DNA from: Candidatus Blautia faecigallinarum
GTDB lineage: Bacteria; Bacillota; Clostridia; Lachnospirales; Lachnospiraceae
DNA: 64,000 nucleotides
Assembly: GCA_019116385.1 (NCBI GenBank)
Contig: DXBU01000155.1
Span: 1 to 64,000 of the forward strand
Direction: 5' to 3'
Shown here one piece after another: positions 21,891 through 31,248 of the stretch (position 1 is its first letter; every line of letters begins with the position of its first letter). The position numbers were made by a program, and so were the translations under genes. Under the pieces are notes generated by a model. That model did not search any database, had not been told where the DNA came from, and saw only the letters and a program-made list of their open reading frames with translations.

Positions 21891-22066
21891 GACAGTTGAC
21901 CCTGACCGCCGTGATCCGCAATCTGTTGGGCAAAGGCTATTCCCAGGATTCCATGGCGGAAATCCTGGACATGGATAAAGAAGAGGTGAGAAAAATCTGC
22001 GGACAGATCCAGGAAGAACAGAAAAAGACCGATCCGCAGATCCACGAAACCTTGGTTAAAGGGTAG
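21886..22066 (+). pseudogene. C-terminal remnant of an Rpn-like protein (HTH-like tail)
   Basis: GRQLTLTAVIRNLLGKGYSQDSMAEILDMDKEEVRKICGQIQEEQKKTDPQIHETLVKG* without a start. Confidence 0.5.
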
Positions 22067-22099
22067 CAGACTGTATAGTAAAGCAGCATGGGAAGAGAA

Positions 22100-22280
22100 C
22101 TAATCAAATCGTGTCACCCAGTTTTCATCCCGGTAAGCATGAAAACACATCCGGATCTGTTCTGCCGTATTCTTTTCGGCGGCCAGATCCGGAAGTTCGT
22201 TTTCAGAAAAATAACCGTACCCTGTTGTCTCGATATTTTTCTGGAAATGTCCGCCGGTAACGGTACAAAGGACGAAGATC
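22100..22280 (-). pseudogene. C-terminal remnant of a NUDIX-type hydrolase
   Basis: Minus-strand translation IFVLCTVTGGHFQKNIETTGYGYFSENELPDLAAEKNTAEQIRMCFHAYRDENWVTRFD*; no start or NUDIX box upstream. Confidence 0.65.
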
Positions 22281-22300
22281 TATTTTCTTCCCTCCTTAGT

Positions 22301-22590
22301 TCATATGGCAAAATGCTCTTTTGTCTTGCTGACATTCTGGCAGTAGAGCAGCAGCAGCTTCCAGCAGCCGCGCCCGGCCAGGTATAACAGGATCCCGATG
22401 AGCAAACAGCCTGCGAACTCGAAGAACGGATTCAGCGTCCTGCCGGGAATAAAAATCCCGATGCTGTCCACTTTTCCATTTCGATCATAGATCCCTTAAT
22501 CTCCTTGACGATATCAACCCGTTCCGATGCCGGAAGAGGCCGTAAATGCCGGTCTACCGTATCTAAATATTTATCAAGTTTTGTATTCAT
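22301..22590 (-). pseudogene. DUF1700/HAAS-type membrane protein, frameshifted and internally deleted
   Basis: N-term MNTKLDKYLDTVDRHLRPLPASERVDIVKEIKGSMIEMEKW; other frame DSIGIFIPGRTLNPFFEFAGCLLIGILLYLAGRGCWKLLLLYCQNVSKTKEHFAI*. Confidence 0.7.
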
Positions 22591-22928
22591 GCGTTCTCTC
22601 CTTCTTTCAATTCGGACATAGCCTGTAATAAATTTTTCCATTCAATATCCATAGCTTTTAAATAGTGCCTTCCGTTTTCTGTCAAAGAATAATATTTCCG
22701 GGGAGGAAGCCCCTCCGCCGAATCCTTCCAGACAGATTCCAGATACCCTTCCTTCTGCAGCCTCCGCAGCAGCGGATACACCGTACTCTCCGTAGAAGCA
22801 ATGATCGGATACCGGTCAAGCTTCTGCAAGATCTCATATCCATAACAAACACGCTTATCCAACATCATCAGCACGCAATACTCCAGCGTCCCCCGCACGA
22901 TCTGCGACTTCCACTTCTCCAGATCCAT
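22587..22928 (-). CDS. PadR-family transcriptional regulator
   Basis: VRGTLEYCVLMMLDKRVCYGYEILQKLDRYPIIASTESTVYPLLRRLQKEGYLES...RKYYSLTENGRHYL. Confidence 0.92.
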   Translation of the reverse strand: MDLEKWKSQIVRGTLEYCVLMMLDKRVCYGYEILQKLDRYPIIASTESTVYPLLRRLQKEGYLESVWKDSAEGLPPRKYYSLTENGRHYLKAMDIEWKNLLQAMSELKEGENA

Positions 22929-23106
22929 AAATGCCCTTCACCTCCTGTACTTACCTATGTACATCGTACTGCATAGTATATAAAATGTCAACAGTATATC
23001 GGAAAAATAAAGCTGTCCATGTCTCCATCAACCCCTCATTGTAAAATCCCCCAAAACGTGATACCATAGACTTACTAAGATACCAACACATCCAGGGGGA
23101 AACAAT

Positions 23107-24726
23107 ATGTACCGTGTACTTTTAGTAGACGACGAAATCCTGGTCCGCGATGCCATAAAAGAGAACATCGACTGGGCCGCAATAGACTGTGAACTGGTGG
23201 GAAGCTGCCAGAACGGCCAGGAGGCCGCAGAATTTGTAAAATCCAATCCGGTGGATATCGTCCTCACCGATATCCTGATGCCCTATATGGACGGCATGGA
23301 ATTAAGCCACTTCCTTCACGACAACTATCCGGATGTAGTGATCGTGATCTTCAGCGGATTCGGTGAATTTGAATATGCAAAAAAGGCCATTCAATATAAT
23401 GTCAGCGAATATATCTTAAAACCCATCACAGCCATGGAGCTGACCACGGTCCTGAACAAAATGAAAGAAAAGGTGGACCAGCGGAAAAAAGAAAAAGTAA
23501 AGCTGGAAAAGCTTACGAAGGCTTCGGAAAATTACCGGAAAAACGCCCAGGTGATCCGTTCCAAGGCGATCGAAGGCCTGGTCACCTGTTCCAAGGATAT
23601 CGGAGAAAGCCTGGAGCAGCTCCGGGGGATGGGGATAGAGCTGAACGCTTCCAATTATAAAGTCGCCATCCTCGACATAGATATTTATTCGGAGATCTGT
23701 CAGATCGACACGGAAAAAAGACAGGAAAGCGCTTTGATGGCTTTTGTGCTTTTTAATATCAGCGATGAACTGGTAAGCAGGGAAAACGCCGGTTTTGCTT
23801 ATCAGGAAGGAAGCAACCGGGTATGCATCCTTTTCCAGGGCGTGCGCAACAGAGAGGCGTCCGAGAGGATCCGGTCCATATGCCGGGAGATCAAACAAAA
23901 GGTAAAAGAGGTCATAGGGATCGAGGTCTCCGTGGGCATCGGCAAATGGGTGCGTTCCCTGAACGAGCTTGTAGATTCCTATGAGACGGCGGAGAAGATC
24001 ATACAGCACAGATATCTGCTGGGAGGAAACCTCCTCCTGGACGAACAGGATCTGAAGGCGGAGACAGGAATCTCCCTGTATGACACGCTGGAGCAACTGA
24101 CAGATGCTTTGAAGACAGGAAAGCGGGAAAGTATGCAGCGCAGTCTCTCCCAGATAGAAGAATGCATTAAAAAATCCTATGTGGAGAAGAGCCGGGCCTG
24201 CATGTATCTTGAACAGACCATCCGGGCCATTACAAATTCTTACAGGTCGGTATCTTCCCAGATGGAAGATTATGATGCGAGGAAGGAGACTCTGCTGCAG
24301 CAGGTGACCGAACAAAAAACCTTTCATCAGGCCATTGGCCTGGTAAAAGAATATGCAGAGCAGGTCTTTGAGAAAATGTCATCCATAAATAGTACCAGCG
24401 GCCAGCGCCAGGCACTGCTCGCCCTGGACTATATCCATAATAATTATATGGATCCGGATCTCAGCCTGAACAGCCTTTGTTCCTACTTAAATATCAGCAC
24501 CAGTTATTTCAGCACCATTTTTAAGGAAGTAACAGGGGAGACTTTTATGGAAGTCCTAATCGATACCAGAATGAAAAAGGCAAAAGAACTTTTGGAAAAC
24601 ACAACGATGAAAAATTATGAGATAGCGGAGAAGGTGGGCTTTTCCGACCCTCACTATTTCGGGATTTCCTTTAAAAAGATGACAGGAAAAACACCTACGG
24701 AATATGCCAGGGAGTACCGCAGATGA
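23107..24726 (+). CDS. Response regulator with AraC-type HTH (YesN-like)
   Basis: REC domain MYRVLLVDDEILVRDAIKENIDW...DIVLTDILMPYMDG; C-terminal AraC HTH SDPHYFGISFKKMTGKTPTEYAREYRR. Confidence 0.93.
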   Translation: MYRVLLVDDEILVRDAIKENIDWAAIDCELVGSCQNGQEAAEFVKSNPVDIVLTDILMPYMDGMELSHFLHDNYPDVVIVIFSGFGEFEYAKKAIQYNVSEYILKPITAMELTTVLNKMKEKVDQRKKEKVKLEKLTKASENYRKNAQVIRSKAIEGLVTCSKDIGESLEQLRGMGIELNASNYKVAILDIDIYSEICQIDTEKRQESALMAFVLFNISDELVSRENAGFAYQEGSNRVCILFQGVRNREASERIRSICREIKQKVKEVIGIEVSVGIGKWVRSLNELVDSYETAEKIIQHRYLLGGNLLLDEQDLKAETGISLYDTLEQLTDALKTGKRESMQRSLSQIEECIKKSYVEKSRACMYLEQTIRAITNSYRSVSSQMEDYDARKETLLQQVTEQKTFHQAIGLVKEYAEQVFEKMSSINSTSGQRQALLALDYIHNNYMDPDLSLNSLCSYLNISTSYFSTIFKEVTGETFMEVLIDTRMKKAKELLENTTMKNYEIAEKVGFSDPHYFGISFKKMTGKTPTEYAREYRR

Positions 24727-26519
24727 AAATGAACAACATTCATACCAGAGTCCTGGGAAAATTCAAGAGCATCCAAAGCGCCATCTTTATGGCGCTTTCC
24801 ATACTGGTCCTCTGTGCGGTCATCGTGGTGACGGCGGTGTCCCTGCAGTATACCCGGTCCTCGATCTTCGAGAACTCTGTTATGTATACCCAGACGATCA
24901 TCAACCAGATGAACCAGAATATTGATTCCTATATTAATTACATGGAAAATATCGCGTCTCTGGTATCCGGCGGAGAGGACGTCCAGGAGGTGCTGTTCCG
25001 GGAGGATTCCGGTTCGGAGAGCAGGAACCGCCTGAAGGATCAGTTCCATACCATTCTGGAAGGCCGGGAAGATATTAAAAATCTGGGTATCCTGAAGGTG
25101 GCCGGAAATGCTTTAATCAACGACGGCACGGAGGAGATCAATCCCAACCTGGATATTTCCAGGCAGGAGTGGTATGAAAAGGCCATTGAGGCGGATGGAA
25201 AGTCCGTCCTTACCTCGTCTCACGTGCAGCATGTGGTAAAAGGGGAAAGGCCATGGGTGATCACTCTGACTGAGTCGATCAAAAACGCGGATGACCCGGA
25301 AGACAGCTCGGGGGTGTTCTTTATCGACCTGAATTACAGCGCCATCAGCGAGCTGTGCGACCAGAACAGTGTGAGCGACACAGGGTATGTGTTTATCGTG
25401 GACCAGGACGGGAACATTGTCTATCATCCTCAGCAGCAGCAGCTCTACAATGAACTGCAGACGGAAAACATCAGCCTTGTGATGGAATCCACGGAGGATA
25501 CCTTCCAGGTCAAAAACGGATCGGAGGAGCGGATGTATACCCTTTCCCGTTCAGAGAAGACCGGCTGGACAGTAGTGGGCTGCATCAATGTAGAAGAACT
25601 GCTGCGGACCAGCAACCAGGCCCGGAGCATTTACCTTGTGACGGCCATCGTCCTGATCATCGTTGCCCTTTTGATCTCCAGCCTTATCGCCCGCAATATC
25701 ACACTGCCGATCCAGCGCCTGCGGGATTCCATGGCGAAGGTCCAGAAGGGAGATTTTGAGACGGCGGATGTAGAAGTGCTTACGGAAAATGAGATCGGAA
25801 GCCTTACCAGATCCTTCAATGTGATGACCCACCGGATCCGGGAACTGATGGAGCAGAATATCCATGAACAGGAAGAAAAGCGCAAGAGTGAGCTGAAGGC
25901 GCTCCAGTCCCAGATCAATCCCCATTTCCTGTATAATACCCTGGACGCTATCATCTGGATGGCCGAAGGAAAGAAAAACGAAGAGGTAGTCCTTATGACG
26001 GCGGCCCTGGCCAGGCTCCTGCGCCAGAGCATCAGCAATGAGGATGAGCTGGTATCCATCGGCCAGGAGATCGAGTATGCCAGGAGCTACCTGACCATAC
26101 AGAAAATGCGGTATAAGGACAAGCTGGAGTTTCAGATCGAGGCGGAGCCGTCCATTCTGGCGGTGCAGATCATCAAGCTGGCACTCCAGCCGATCATAGA
26201 AAATGCGATCTATCACGGACTGAAATATAAGGAGAGCAAGGGACTTCTGATCGTCAGAGGTTATGAAAAGGAGGAGGATGTGATCCTGGAGATCATAGAC
26301 AACGGAGTGGGAATGGATCAGGAGAAGCTGGAACATATTTTTGACAGACATAAGGTGAATTATCACTCCAATGGTGTAGGCGTGTACAATGTCCAGCAGC
26401 GGCTGCGGCTGTACTATGGAAGCGGCTACGGGATCAGCTATGAGAGCAGGGAAGGAGAGGGCACCACTGCCACCATCAGGATCCCCAAGAGAAGGGAGGC
26501 GGATCATGAAGAAGCATAA
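24723..26519 (+). CDS. Sensor histidine kinase (YesM/LytS-like, HAMP + His_kinase)
   Basis: Two TM segments, HAMP, LQSQINPHFLYNTLDAIIWMAEG, HATPase IIDNGVGMD. Confidence 0.93.
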   Translation: MKMNNIHTRVLGKFKSIQSAIFMALSILVLCAVIVVTAVSLQYTRSSIFENSVMYTQTIINQMNQNIDSYINYMENIASLVSGGEDVQEVLFREDSGSESRNRLKDQFHTILEGREDIKNLGILKVAGNALINDGTEEINPNLDISRQEWYEKAIEADGKSVLTSSHVQHVVKGERPWVITLTESIKNADDPEDSSGVFFIDLNYSAISELCDQNSVSDTGYVFIVDQDGNIVYHPQQQQLYNELQTENISLVMESTEDTFQVKNGSEERMYTLSRSEKTGWTVVGCINVEELLRTSNQARSIYLVTAIVLIIVALLISSLIARNITLPIQRLRDSMAKVQKGDFETADVEVLTENEIGSLTRSFNVMTHRIRELMEQNIHEQEEKRKSELKALQSQINPHFLYNTLDAIIWMAEGKKNEEVVLMTAALARLLRQSISNEDELVSIGQEIEYARSYLTIQKMRYKDKLEFQIEAEPSILAVQIIKLALQPIIENAIYHGLKYKESKGLLIVRGYEKEEDVILEIIDNGVGMDQEKLEHIFDRHKVNYHSNGVGVYNVQQRLRLYYGSGYGISYESREGEGTTATIRIPKRREADHEEA

Positions 26520-27513
26520 AAAACGGCTGATGCTCCTGGCGGGGGTTCTGGTCCTGGCCTGCGGGGCGTTTGTATGGAATTTTTTCTTCCGGCAGCCTGC
26601 GGACAAAGAGCAGTGGTCTTTGATCTATGTGCCGAAAACAGAGGATGGTACCAATGATTTCTGGACCTCACTGATCTCCGGCACAAGAATGGCGGCCAAA
26701 GAATATAATATTTCTCTGGAAGTCCTGGCGCCGGATGCGGAGCAGAATGTGGAACTCCAGAATGAGCTCATAGAGGAGGCGGTCTTAAAAAAACCGGATG
26801 CGCTCCTGGTCTCTCCCTCCAGCTTTACAGAGTCTGCGGGCATTCTGGAGGAGGCAAAGAAACAGGGGATCCGGATCGTATTTATCGATTCTTATATGGA
26901 GGAAGACCTCCAGGATCTCACCGTTGCCACAGATAACCTGGAAGTGGGCAGAAAGCTGGGGGAATATGCAGGGACTCTTCTGACGGAAGACTCCAAGATC
27001 GCCGTGGTGGGACATGTGCAGGGCGTTTCTACGGCGATCGAACGGGAAGAGGGCTTCCGGGAGGGCCTTGGAGAGAAGGAGAAAAATATCGTAGACGTGG
27101 TATACTGTGATTCCATGTACGAAAAATCCTACCGCCTCACCATGGAGCTGATGGAAAAGTATCCGGACCTGGAGATGATAGCCGGACTTAATGAATATTC
27201 TTCTGTGGGGGCCGCAAGGGCGGTAAAGGACGCGGGAGCCCAGGACCGGATCCGTGTGGTGGGAGTGGACAGCTCCCAGGAGACAGTGGACCTTATGGAA
27301 GAGGGGATCTTCAGCGGGATCGTGGTACAGAAAGCCTTTAAAATGGGCTATGTAGGCGTGAGGGAGACCGTCCGCCTGTTAAATGGAGAAAAGGTGGAAA
27401 AAAACATCGATTCCGGCTGTGAACTGGTGACTCCTGAGAACATGTATGCCAGCGAGATCGAGAAGCTGCTGTTCCCTTTTGACAGCGCAAAGACCCAGGA
27501 TGAGGGGAAATAG
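26506..27513 (+). CDS. Membrane-anchored sugar-binding (Peripl_BP_4-like) protein
   Basis: N-terminal hydrophobic segment, then IYVPKTEDGTNDFWTSLISGTRMAAKEYNI..., GVDSSQETVDLMEEG; overlaps kinase gene end. Confidence 0.85.
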   Translation: MKKHKKRLMLLAGVLVLACGAFVWNFFFRQPADKEQWSLIYVPKTEDGTNDFWTSLISGTRMAAKEYNISLEVLAPDAEQNVELQNELIEEAVLKKPDALLVSPSSFTESAGILEEAKKQGIRIVFIDSYMEEDLQDLTVATDNLEVGRKLGEYAGTLLTEDSKIAVVGHVQGVSTAIEREEGFREGLGEKEKNIVDVVYCDSMYEKSYRLTMELMEKYPDLEMIAGLNEYSSVGAARAVKDAGAQDRIRVVGVDSSQETVDLMEEGIFSGIVVQKAFKMGYVGVRETVRLLNGEKVEKNIDSGCELVTPENMYASEIEKLLFPFDSAKTQDEGK

Positions 27514-27525
27514 TGAATAATGTCT

Positions 27526-27573
27526 GAAAAAGGTTAAAATTTTACGGTACCGTAATTTTTTAACCTTTTTTTG
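27526..27573 (+). terminator. Strong palindromic intrinsic terminator
   Basis: AAAAAGGTTAAAAttttACGGTACCGTaattTTTTAACCTTTTT. Confidence 0.85.
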
Positions 27574-27621
27574 GAAGATATTCTATTACAATTCCACCCG
27601 GTTTCACGTTATTATAGAGAA

Positions 27622-27635
27622 AACGCAAATGCGTT
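27622..27635. promoter_or_regulatory. Operator-like palindrome upstream of ABC importer 1
   Basis: AACGCA-AA-TGCGTT, about 30 bp upstream of the TTG start. Confidence 0.4.
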
Positions 27636-27665
27636 ATATGTGCAAAACGTTAGGAGGGTGAAAAA

Positions 27666-28643
27666 TTGGAAAAGCTGAAACAAAATCCAATTGTGAAGAA
27701 ACTTGGCCTGAACAGGATCCTGCTGGTCTGCATCCTGGTTTTGATGTTTGCGGCGTTCAAGGTAGTCCTGGGAAGTAAGTTCCCGGTAATGGACAGTATC
27801 CGTTCCACCTTGAATTACGTATACTTCCTGGGCTTTCTTTCACTTGGTGTTACATTTGTAATCGCCACCGGCGGTATAGATTTCTCTATCGGGCCGGTAA
27901 TGTTCTGTTGTGCCCTGATCTCCGGATACTGCATGGTCAGCTACGGAGTTCCATGTCCGGTAGCCATGATCCTGTGTGTGCTGATCGGTCTGGCATTCGG
28001 AACCTTTAATGGATGGATGGTATCTTATATGTCGGTTCCGCCGTTCATTATTTCCATGGCGTCCATGAACATCGCAAAAGGTATTGCCTCTGTGTTCACC
28101 AAGACACAGTCTGTCAGCTGGCCTCAGAGTTCTGATCCGGTGAACGGCTGGTTCAGAAACATTGTATCCTACAATGGCTTTCCGGTAGGACTCATTATTT
28201 TCCTGGCTGTGGCAGTGCTTTGCGGTTTTATCCTGTTCAACACAAAACCTGGACGTTATATCCTTTGTCTTGGATCCAACAGTGAGGCGGTTCGTCTTTC
28301 CGGTGTTAACACAAGGAAGTGGCGGATGCTCGCTTACATGATCTGTGGATTCTTGGTAGGGATCGCTGCATTGTTCTTTGTTGCTACATATACCACCGTT
28401 CAGCCTGGTTACGGCGACCAGTACAACAACGAAGCCATCGCGGGCTGTGTAATGGGCGGTACATCCATGGTCGGCGGACTTGCTTCCGTTGGCGGTACAG
28501 TGATCGGCGTGTTCATCATTTCTCTTCTTCAGCAGGGGATCATGGCATTCGGTCTTGGCAAAGGCCAGCAGATGATCATCACAGGTATCATTGTTATCGT
28601 AGCTGTTTACGTTGACGTTTCTGCAAGACGCAGAAAGAACTGA
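27666..28643 (+). CDS. Sugar ABC transporter permease (ribose/xylose type), TTG start
   Basis: LGVTFVIATGGIDFSIGPVMFCCALISG, GSNSEAVRLSGVNTRKWRM; aggagggtg RBS. Confidence 0.9.
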   Translation: MEKLKQNPIVKKLGLNRILLVCILVLMFAAFKVVLGSKFPVMDSIRSTLNYVYFLGFLSLGVTFVIATGGIDFSIGPVMFCCALISGYCMVSYGVPCPVAMILCVLIGLAFGTFNGWMVSYMSVPPFIISMASMNIAKGIASVFTKTQSVSWPQSSDPVNGWFRNIVSYNGFPVGLIIFLAVAVLCGFILFNTKPGRYILCLGSNSEAVRLSGVNTRKWRMLAYMICGFLVGIAALFFVATYTTVQPGYGDQYNNEAIAGCVMGGTSMVGGLASVGGTVIGVFIISLLQQGIMAFGLGKGQQMIITGIIVIVAVYVDVSARRRKN

Positions 28644-28662
28644 TCGAAGGGAGGATGAGACA

Positions 28663-30174
28663 ATGGGTGAAGTTATTTTAACTATGAAGGACATTGATAA
28701 GTCCTTTCCTGGCGTTCATGCCCTGGATCACGTTAACTTCGAAGTAAAACGCGGTGAAGTACATGCGCTCATGGGAGAAAACGGTGCCGGAAAATCTACC
28801 CTTATGAAGGTTCTTACCGGTATCTATCAGAAAGACTCCGGTTCGATCACATATAAAGGAAAGGAAGTAGCCTTCCACAATACCAGAGAAGCGCAGGACG
28901 CAGGTATCGTGATCGTGCATCAGGAATTAAATATGGTGGGCGACCTTACAGTGGCACAGAACATCTTCATCGGCCGCGAGCCAAGAAAGGGATTCCGGAT
29001 CGATGACAAGAAAATGATCGAGGATTCCAAGAAGCTTTTCCAGGATCTTCATATTGAGATCGACCCGAGAGAAAAAATGAACAACCTGACAGTAGGCAAG
29101 CAGCAGATGTGCGAGATCGCGAAGGCGATTTCCCATAAGGCAGAGGTTATCATTTTCGATGAGCCTTCAGCAGCGCTGACAGAAAAAGAGATTGCGGATC
29201 TCTTTGAAATCATTAAAGACCTTCGCAGCAAAAATCTCGGAATTGTTTATATTTCCCACCGTATGGACGAGATCAAGGTGATTACGGACCGTGTAACGGT
29301 TATGCGTGACGGCGGTTATGTAGGAACTTTGATCACAGCGGAAAGTACTAAGGAAGACATCATCAACATGATGGTTGGACGTGTGATCTATGAGGATCCC
29401 AAGCAGCACAGCATGGTTCCGCCGAATGCTCCGGTAGTTCTCAAAGTGGAACATCTGAACGCGGGCAAGATGGTGCAGGATGTAAGCTTCGAACTGAGAA
29501 AGGGAGAAATCCTGGGCTTCTCCGGACTGATGGGCGCAGGACGTACCGAGACTGCGAGAGCATTGTTCGGAGCGGATCCGAAAGAGAGCGGCAAGATCTC
29601 CATCATGGGAAAAGACGGACAGCTCCACGAAGTGACCATCAACAGTCCGCAGGATGCTGTTAAATACGGAATCGGTTATCTGTCTGAGGACAGAAGAAGA
29701 TATGGCTGTGTGGTACAGAAATCTGTAACGGAAAACACAACCCTGGCTACCATGGAAGAATTCACAAGTGGTCTGGTCATTCAAAAAGGAAAAGAAAAAC
29801 AGGTTACTGAGAAATATATTCAGGAGCTGGCAACCAAGACTCCGTCTGCAGATCAGCTGGTAGTTAATCTTTCCGGAGGTAACCAGCAGAAGGTGGTTAT
29901 CGCCAAGTGGCTGACCCGCAACAGTGAGATCCTGATCTTCGACGAACCGACCAGAGGTATTGATGTTGGTGCCAAGAACGAAATCTACAAGTTAATGAAC
30001 AGACTGGCAGCGGAAGGCAAATCAATCATCATGATTTCTTCTGAGATGACAGAGGTTCTCCGAATGAGTGACCGTATCATTATCATGTGTGAGGGTAAGG
30101 TGACAGGAGATATCGATATTTCCGAAGCAACCCAGGAAAGCATCATGGATAAGGCTACACGGAATATCAATTAA
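28663..30174 (+). CDS. Sugar ABC transporter ATP-binding protein (two ABC domains, RbsA/MglA type)
   Basis: MGENGAGKSTLMKVLTGIY, LSGGNQQKVVIAKWLTRNSEILIFDEPTRGIDVGAK. Confidence 0.95.
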   Translation: MGEVILTMKDIDKSFPGVHALDHVNFEVKRGEVHALMGENGAGKSTLMKVLTGIYQKDSGSITYKGKEVAFHNTREAQDAGIVIVHQELNMVGDLTVAQNIFIGREPRKGFRIDDKKMIEDSKKLFQDLHIEIDPREKMNNLTVGKQQMCEIAKAISHKAEVIIFDEPSAALTEKEIADLFEIIKDLRSKNLGIVYISHRMDEIKVITDRVTVMRDGGYVGTLITAESTKEDIINMMVGRVIYEDPKQHSMVPPNAPVVLKVEHLNAGKMVQDVSFELRKGEILGFSGLMGAGRTETARALFGADPKESGKISIMGKDGQLHEVTINSPQDAVKYGIGYLSEDRRRYGCVVQKSVTENTTLATMEEFTSGLVIQKGKEKQVTEKYIQELATKTPSADQLVVNLSGGNQQKVVIAKWLTRNSEILIFDEPTRGIDVGAKNEIYKLMNRLAAEGKSIIMISSEMTEVLRMSDRIIIMCEGKVTGDIDISEATQESIMDKATRNIN

Positions 30175-30185
30175 GGAGGAAAGTC

Positions 30186-31157
30186 ATGACTAGGAAGAAA
30201 AAAAGTATTTTAAGTGATCAAAGATTTATTGTTTTACTGGTTGTTATTATACTGGCCGGTATATTCTCCATACTGAGTAAAGAGTTCAGGCAGTACACGA
30301 CACTTTTAAGTATGTTGGATTTCTCATACTATGATCTTCTGATGGCGATCGGTGTAACCTTCCCTCTTATCACAGGAGGTGTAGACCTGTCCATCGGAAC
30401 CGGTATGGTGTGCTACGCATTGATCGCCGGAACTATGGTAAGAAGTCATGGATGCCCTGTTTTAGTAGCGATGCTGCTCTGCGTTGTTCTGGGTGTTCTT
30501 ATCGGCCTCCTGAACGGCGTTCTGATCGGAGTTATGAATCTTCCTCCGTTCCTGGCAACTCTTTGTACCTGTATGATCACCCGAGGTCTTGGCTCCCTTT
30601 ACAGCGCTACGCCATGGCCCACACTGACCCAGGAAGGCGGATGGTTCCATTCCATCTTTAAGCTGACCATAGGGACCGGAAGAAGCGCAGACCGTTATCC
30701 CCTTGGATTTTTGTGGATGATCCTTCTGGTGCTGCTGATGGAATTCGTGCTGAACCATACAAAATTCGGACGCTATACCATCGCTATCGGCTCCAACAAG
30801 GAAGCTGCAGCACTTTCCGGTATCAATGTAAAATTCTACCATGTAATGGTTTATGTGGTATGCGGTCTGTTCACAGGTCTTGCATCCATCGCTTATGCGG
30901 CGGTTACCCCAACCGTTCAGCCCGGTACAGGCGCCGGCCTTGAGATGGACGCCATCGGCGGTGTATTCGTAGGCGGTGTTGCCGCATCCGGCGGATACGG
31001 CTCCGTACTTGGAACCTTTGTAGGTATCTTCGTGATCATGCTCTTAAAGACTGGTCTGCCCTACATCGGACTGCAGGCAAACTGGCAGCAGATCATCACC
31101 GGCATCGTATTGATCGTAGCCGTATTGATCGATATCCTGAAAGAAAAGAAAAGATAA
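30186..31157 (+). CDS. Sugar ABC transporter permease
   Basis: IGVTFPLITGGVDLSIGTGMVCYALIAG, GSNKEAAALSGINVKFYHV. Confidence 0.93.
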   Translation: MTRKKKSILSDQRFIVLLVVIILAGIFSILSKEFRQYTTLLSMLDFSYYDLLMAIGVTFPLITGGVDLSIGTGMVCYALIAGTMVRSHGCPVLVAMLLCVVLGVLIGLLNGVLIGVMNLPPFLATLCTCMITRGLGSLYSATPWPTLTQEGGWFHSIFKLTIGTGRSADRYPLGFLWMILLVLLMEFVLNHTKFGRYTIAIGSNKEAAALSGINVKFYHVMVYVVCGLFTGLASIAYAAVTPTVQPGTGAGLEMDAIGGVFVGGVAASGGYGSVLGTFVGIFVIMLLKTGLPYIGLQANWQQIITGIVLIVAVLIDILKEKKR

Positions 31158-31183
31158 TACAGCAATAACTATCTAATGTATGT

Positions 31184-31210
31184 GAAACGCCGGGCGTTTC
31201 CGCCCGGTGT
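31184..31210 (+). promoter_or_regulatory. Intercistronic stem-loop before SBP gene
   Basis: ACGCCGGGCG-tttc-CGCCCGGtGT. Confidence 0.65.
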
Positions 31211-31248
31211 ATCATCATAAAACTATATAATTAAGGAGGACGAAGAAA

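Noticed and set aside
28612-28662. Upstream start for the importer ATPase (MTFLQDAERTDRREDET...)
   Set aside because: That stretch lies within the upstream permease end; ATG 28663 has a proper gaaggGAGG RBS and matches RbsA-type N-termini.
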